Position numbers and translations under genes: made by a program. From an uncultured Selenomonadales bacterium (GTDB lineage: Bacteria > Bacillota > Negativicutes > Selenomonadales > Selenomonadaceae), in the NCBI GenBank assembly GCA_947165405.1, contig CAMVAG010000071.1, positions 1 to 9,797 of the forward strand: a stretch of 9,797 bases of DNA, written 5' to 3'. The notes below the pieces were generated by a model that saw nothing but the letters and a program-made list of their open reading frames with translations, was not told the origin of the DNA and did not search any database. This document shows, piece by piece, positions 7,003-9,797 of the stretch; position 1 is the stretch's first letter; each line of letters starts with the position of its first letter.

Positions 7003-8365
7003 ATCTCGGCATGGAAATTTTAAGGGCGTCGCGCAAATTGTCAACGGGCAGAAGATTTATTTTCGCCGCCGATTTTGAAAGCTCCGCGAAATTTTTTTTC
7101 GGCAAGATGATGTTCGTGAAGCCCATGCGTATTGATTCTTCGACGCGTTGCCTCGCCTTGCTGACCGCCCGAACCTCTCCGCTCAATCCGACCTCACCGA
7201 AGATGACAGCTTGCGGCAAAATTTTTCTGTTCGCGAAACTCGACGCCAAAGCAATCGCAATCGGCAAATCGGTCGCGGGCTCGTCGATTTTTATTCCGCC
7301 CGCTGTCTTAACATAAACATCGCAAGCTCCTATGCTCAAGTGCAATCGCTTTTCCAAGACCGCAAGCAAAAGTTGAATGCGTTTTATGTCGACGGCGTCG
7401 GAAGTCCTGCGCGGCGGCATGAAGGGTGTCGGCGCAACCAATGCTTGAACCTCGACAAGCAGCGGGCGCGTTCCTTCGACCGTCGGGACAATCACGCTGC
7501 CAATGTCGTCGGCTCGTTCCGGCAAAAATAATTTCGAGGCGTCGGGCACGTCGGCAAGTCCCGTGTCGCGCATTTCAAACAAGCCGATTTCACTCGTCGC
7601 GCCGAATCGATTTTTTATCGCCCGCAAAACTCGGAAGTCGGCATTTCGTTCGCCCTCGAAAAATAAAACCGTGTCGACGATATGCTCAAGCACTCGCGGT
7701 CCGGCAAGGCTCCCGTCCTTTGTCACGTGACCGATTACAAAAGTCGTGACGCCCAAACTTTTCGACAAACGCATCAAGCCCGCCGAACATTCACGCACTT
7801 GTGAAACGCTGCCGGGCGCGCTCTCAATTTCCGATTTGTAAATCGTTTGAATTGAGTCGACGATTAAAAGTTCCGGCTGAAGTTTTTCGACATGGTGAGT
7901 GATTCGCTCAAAATTATTTTCCGCGCAAATGAAAAGTTCATCCGCCAATGCATTCAATCGTTCGGCGCGCATTCGTATCTGCCGTGAACTTTCCTCGCCC
8001 GTCACGTACAAAACTTTTTTCCCGCCGCGTGCCACGTTCGCACAAACCGCCAAAGTCAAACTCGACTTGCCGACGCCGGGGTCGCCCGCAATTAAAATTA
8101 TTGAGCTGGGAATCAAACCGCCGCCAAGCACTCTGTCCAGCTCGCCCGAACCCGTCATGAATCGCGGCAACTCTTCCATGTCGACTTCGGCAATTCTTCG
8201 CGGCGTCTCAAAGGTCGTCGTCAACGTTCGCGAACTTTTCACTTCGGCGACAACTTCCTCCTCAACCAGCGTGTTCCAATTCCCGCACGTCGGACACTTG
8301 CCCAGCCACTTGACAGACTCCGCGCCGCACTCTTGACAAACGTATTTTATTTTCTTCTTCGCCAT
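7001..8365 (-). CDS. radA: DNA repair protein RadA (Sms)
   Basis: 454 residues, matching the usual length. RadA is a hexameric RecA-like ATPase that promotes branch migration during homologous recombination and repair. Domains seen: N-terminal C4 zinc finger (Cys10, Cys13, Cys24, Cys27), RecA-like core with Walker A GDPGVGKS (94-101), Walker B LLIVD (166-170) and the RadA-specific KNRFG (251-255), then a Lon-protease-like C-terminal domain (about 270-454) with FGEVGLSGEVR. The start is ATG 8365, with GAGGAG 9 nt upstream; the frame stays open to a TTG at 8401, but that lacks a ribosome site and would add 12 residues not typical of the family. It is the first gene of the leftward block and diverges from the MFS gene. 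I found no convincing promoter for it in the 148-nt gap. Confidence 0.97.
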   Translation of the reverse strand: MAKKKIKYVCQECGAESVKWLGKCPTCGNWNTLVEEEVVAEVKSSRTLTTTFETPRRIAEVDMEELPRFMTGSGELDRVLGGGLIPSSIILIAGDPGVGKSSLTLAVCANVARGGKKVLYVTGEESSRQIRMRAERLNALADELFICAENNFERITHHVEKLQPELLIVDSIQTIYKSEIESAPGSVSQVRECSAGLMRLSKSLGVTTFVIGHVTKDGSLAGPRVLEHIVDTVLFFEGERNADFRVLRAIKNRFGATSEIGLFEMRDTGLADVPDASKLFLPERADDIGSVIVPTVEGTRPLLVEVQALVAPTPFMPPRRTSDAVDIKRIQLLLAVLEKRLHLSIGACDVYVKTAGGIKIDEPATDLPIAIALASSFANRKILPQAVIFGEVGLSGEVRAVSKARQRVEESIRMGFTNIILPKKNFAELSKSAAKINLLPVDNLRDALKISMPR

Positions 8366-8374
8366 GAAATTCAA

Positions 8375-8380
8375 CTCCTC
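8375..8380 (-). promoter_or_regulatory. Ribosome binding site that fixes the radA start
   Basis: GAGGAG on the minus strand lies 9 nt upstream of ATG 8365. It decides against the longer TTG 8401 start. Confidence 0.7.
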
Positions 8381-8455
8381 GAAAAATTTCTTCGCCGCCA
8401 AACGTAAAAATCCCGCGTCATTAACGAGAGAAAATTTTCTGCTGAAATAAATGAT

Positions 8456-8484
8456 TTGATTTTTGCAGCGCGGAAATTTATAAT
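8456..8484 (+). promoter_or_regulatory. Near-consensus sigma-A promoter of the MFS transporter
   Basis: TTGATT (8456-8461) and TATAAT (8479-8484) are separated by exactly 17 nt. Transcription should start near 8491, giving a leader of about 23 nt. That leader contains the ribosome site GGAGAGG (8501-8507), which is 6 nt before ATG 8514. Confidence 0.75.
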
Positions 8485-8513
8485 TTTCAAAAAAATTCCG
8501 GGAGAGGATTTTA

Positions 8514-9665
8514 ATGGACGAACGGAAAGAAAATATTCGATATTGTTTTTTGCTGGGCGTGCATACGATGATGTTGTGCCCCGCGATAAATTTTGTGACG
8601 CCGTATTTGGCGGCCGCGAATGTTTCGACAAAACATATCGGGCTGTTGGTCGCGGTGAGCTGTCTTTTGGCAGTTATGTTTCAACAATTCGTCGGGCGGC
8701 TCGTCGACAAAAATTTGATTGACGGAAGAATACTCTTGCTGTTTTTGACGGCGGTCTTGACGCTGGGAGCATTCTCTTTGGCTTTGATTGATTTCGCCGG
8801 CGGCTTAAGGGCGATAATCTTCGGCGGCATGTATTGCATTACGCTCGTGATGTTGCCCGTTTTGAATTCGTTCAGCTTCTTTTACGAAAACAAAGGCATT
8901 TCGGTAAATTACGGCGTGGCTCGCGGTTGCGGCTCGATGAGCTTTGCAATTTGCTCAATGATACTCGGCTTTTTGATGTTGAAGTTCGGAACATTCGTCG
9001 TGCCGTTGAGTTACGGACTTTTGGGCGCGGCACTCTTCGCGATATTGCTTTCAATGCCGACACTCAAAGGAACTGCAGCGACTTCGCCGACGCAAACCGC
9101 CTCGCTGAACTTGTCGAAGTTCCCCGCGTTCAAAATGATGTTAATCGGCTTGTGCTTTGTAATGCTCTTTCACAACATGGTCATGACGTATTTCATTTAT
9201 GCGATTGAAAATGTCGGAGGCAACAGCAGCCATTTGGGCATGGCGTTGGGTATCGCGGCGTTCGTGGAAATTCCGATACTCTTTCTCTACACGCGACTCA
9301 AAGGCAACACGCCTTCCAAATATTTCTTGACGGCTTCGGGCGTTTTCTTTTTCGCGAAGGCGGCATTGTTCGTTGTGGCGCAGTCGGTCACGATGATTTA
9401 TTTGGTGCAGATATTGCAGATTGTCTCTTACGGCTTGATGGTTGCGGCGCGTGTCTATTACGTCGATGAAGTTGTCGGCAAGAAATATGAAACGACCGGG
9501 CAAGCTTACATTGTGGCGACCGAAACTGTCGGCATTGTCTTGGGCAGTATTATCGGCGGCTTCTTGATGCAAGGACTCGGAATAAGTTCGGTGCTTTGGT
9601 GCGGAGCGATTGCCGCGTTTGTCGGTATGATTTGCATGATTTCCTCCTGCCGTGCCAAAAGATAA
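8514..9665 (+). CDS. MFS transporter, 12 membrane helices
   Basis: 383 residues with about twelve hydrophobic helices in two halves, split by a polar central loop (about 181-205, rich in Thr/Ser/Pro). The helix 2-3 loop GRLVDKNLIDGR (61-72) matches MFS motif A. NYGVARGCGSMSFA (132-145), before helix 5, resembles the ARxxGS region of the LacY-like / phenylpropionate-permease group of MFS proteins. A proton-coupled small-solute transporter of the inner membrane is the best guess; the substrate cannot be read from sequence. The ATG has GGAGAGG 6 nt upstream. The gene appears to be transcribed alone, with its own promoter and a terminator right after it, divergent from radA. It is the only complete plus-strand gene in the window. 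Confidence 0.92.
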   Translation: MDERKENIRYCFLLGVHTMMLCPAINFVTPYLAAANVSTKHIGLLVAVSCLLAVMFQQFVGRLVDKNLIDGRILLLFLTAVLTLGAFSLALIDFAGGLRAIIFGGMYCITLVMLPVLNSFSFFYENKGISVNYGVARGCGSMSFAICSMILGFLMLKFGTFVVPLSYGLLGAALFAILLSMPTLKGTAATSPTQTASLNLSKFPAFKMMLIGLCFVMLFHNMVMTYFIYAIENVGGNSSHLGMALGIAAFVEIPILFLYTRLKGNTPSKYFLTASGVFFFAKAALFVVAQSVTMIYLVQILQIVSYGLMVAARVYYVDEVVGKKYETTGQAYIVATETVGIVLGSIIGGFLMQGLGISSVLWCGAIAAFVGMICMISSCRAKR

Positions 9666-9673
9666 ATCCCGCT

Positions 9674-9710
9674 AAAAAAAAATTTCCCGACAACGGTCGG
9701 GATTTTTTTT
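9674..9710. terminator. Bidirectional intrinsic terminator
   Basis: TCCCGAC (9685-9691), loop AACG, then GTCGGGA (9696-9702) form a perfect 7-bp stem. It is followed on the plus strand by eight T (9703-9710) and flanked on the left by nine A (9674-9682). It can therefore end the MFS transcript rightward and a convergent transcript leftward. Confidence 0.9.
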
Positions 9711-9797
9711 CAAACTTGCAAGCCGCATCTTTCGGGTAATTCGCCTTCGTCTTGATAGCGCAAAAAAAGTCGAAGGTAGCTCAAACCCGGCCGCACA
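9710..9797 (-). CDS. 3' end of a convergent gene of unknown function
   Basis: The minus-strand frame ending at TGA 9712-9710 is open to the right window edge, giving 28 visible C-terminal residues that finish ERCGLQV. The stop sits right at the T-run of the bidirectional terminator, which fits a real gene end. The residues are a plausible soluble C-terminus (LSYLRLFLRYQDEGELPE), but I do not recognise the family. A second frame is also open in this short stretch, so the call is tentative. Confidence 0.45.
   Translation of the reverse strand, partial: VRPGLSYLRLFLRYQDEGELPERCGLQV

Noticed and set aside
8366..8401. Longer radA start at TTG 8401
   Set aside because: No ribosome site precedes it and the extra 12 residues are not typical of RadA, whereas ATG 8365 has GAGGAG at 9 nt.
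1..9797. CRISPR array, insertion sequence or prophage signals
   Set aside because: No regularly spaced direct repeats, transposase, integrase or phage structural genes were seen. The lone HNH gene is not enough to infer a mobile element.

Overview
The window is a compact bacterial chromosome segment that looks like Bacillota, with Negativicutes/Selenomonadales as a tentative guess. This rests on strong GGAGG-type ribosome sites, tightly packed genes with 3-19 nt gaps or overlaps, and the gene set: a YnbB-type PLP enzyme, a DUF554 membrane protein, RadA, HypD/HypE and an MtlR/LicR-type PRD regulator. Coding sequence mixes GC-rich codons with A/T runs, because Lys is mostly AAA, Ile ATT and Phe TTT. 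No mobile element, integrase, CRISPR array, rRNA or tRNA is visible.

Nearly everything lies on the minus strand and reads from right to left. The first block (8365 to 4608) is radA (DNA repair), a methionine gamma-lyase/aluminium-resistance family PLP enzyme, a DUF554 membrane protein and a low-molecular-weight protein tyrosine phosphatase. Their spacing (3 nt gap, 4-nt GTGA overlap, 3 nt gap) indicates one operon. A 154-nt gap with strong inverted repeats follows. The second block (4453 to the left edge) is a small HNH endonuclease, hypD, hypE and a large PRD-type PTS-controlled regulator. These are joined by an ATGA overlap, a 19-nt overlap and a 13-nt gap. HypD and HypE belong to the pathway that makes the Fe(CN)2CO group of [NiFe]-hydrogenases. 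The rest of the hyp set and the hydrogenase itself are not in the window.

On the right, divergent from radA, is a plus-strand 12-helix MFS transporter (8514-9665). It has a near-consensus sigma-A promoter and ends at a bidirectional terminator. The terminator probably also serves a convergent minus-strand gene, of which only the last 28 codons are visible.

Five of the nine main genes use TTG or GTG starts. Because of this, and because it runs off the edge, the PRD regulator is easily missed if only complete ATG reading frames are considered. I see no convincing undescribed multi-gene system. The points most worth a second look are the HNH-hypD-hypE-PRD gene grouping, the structured 4499-4621 gap with its two micro-ORFs, and the odd start of the PLP-enzyme gene.
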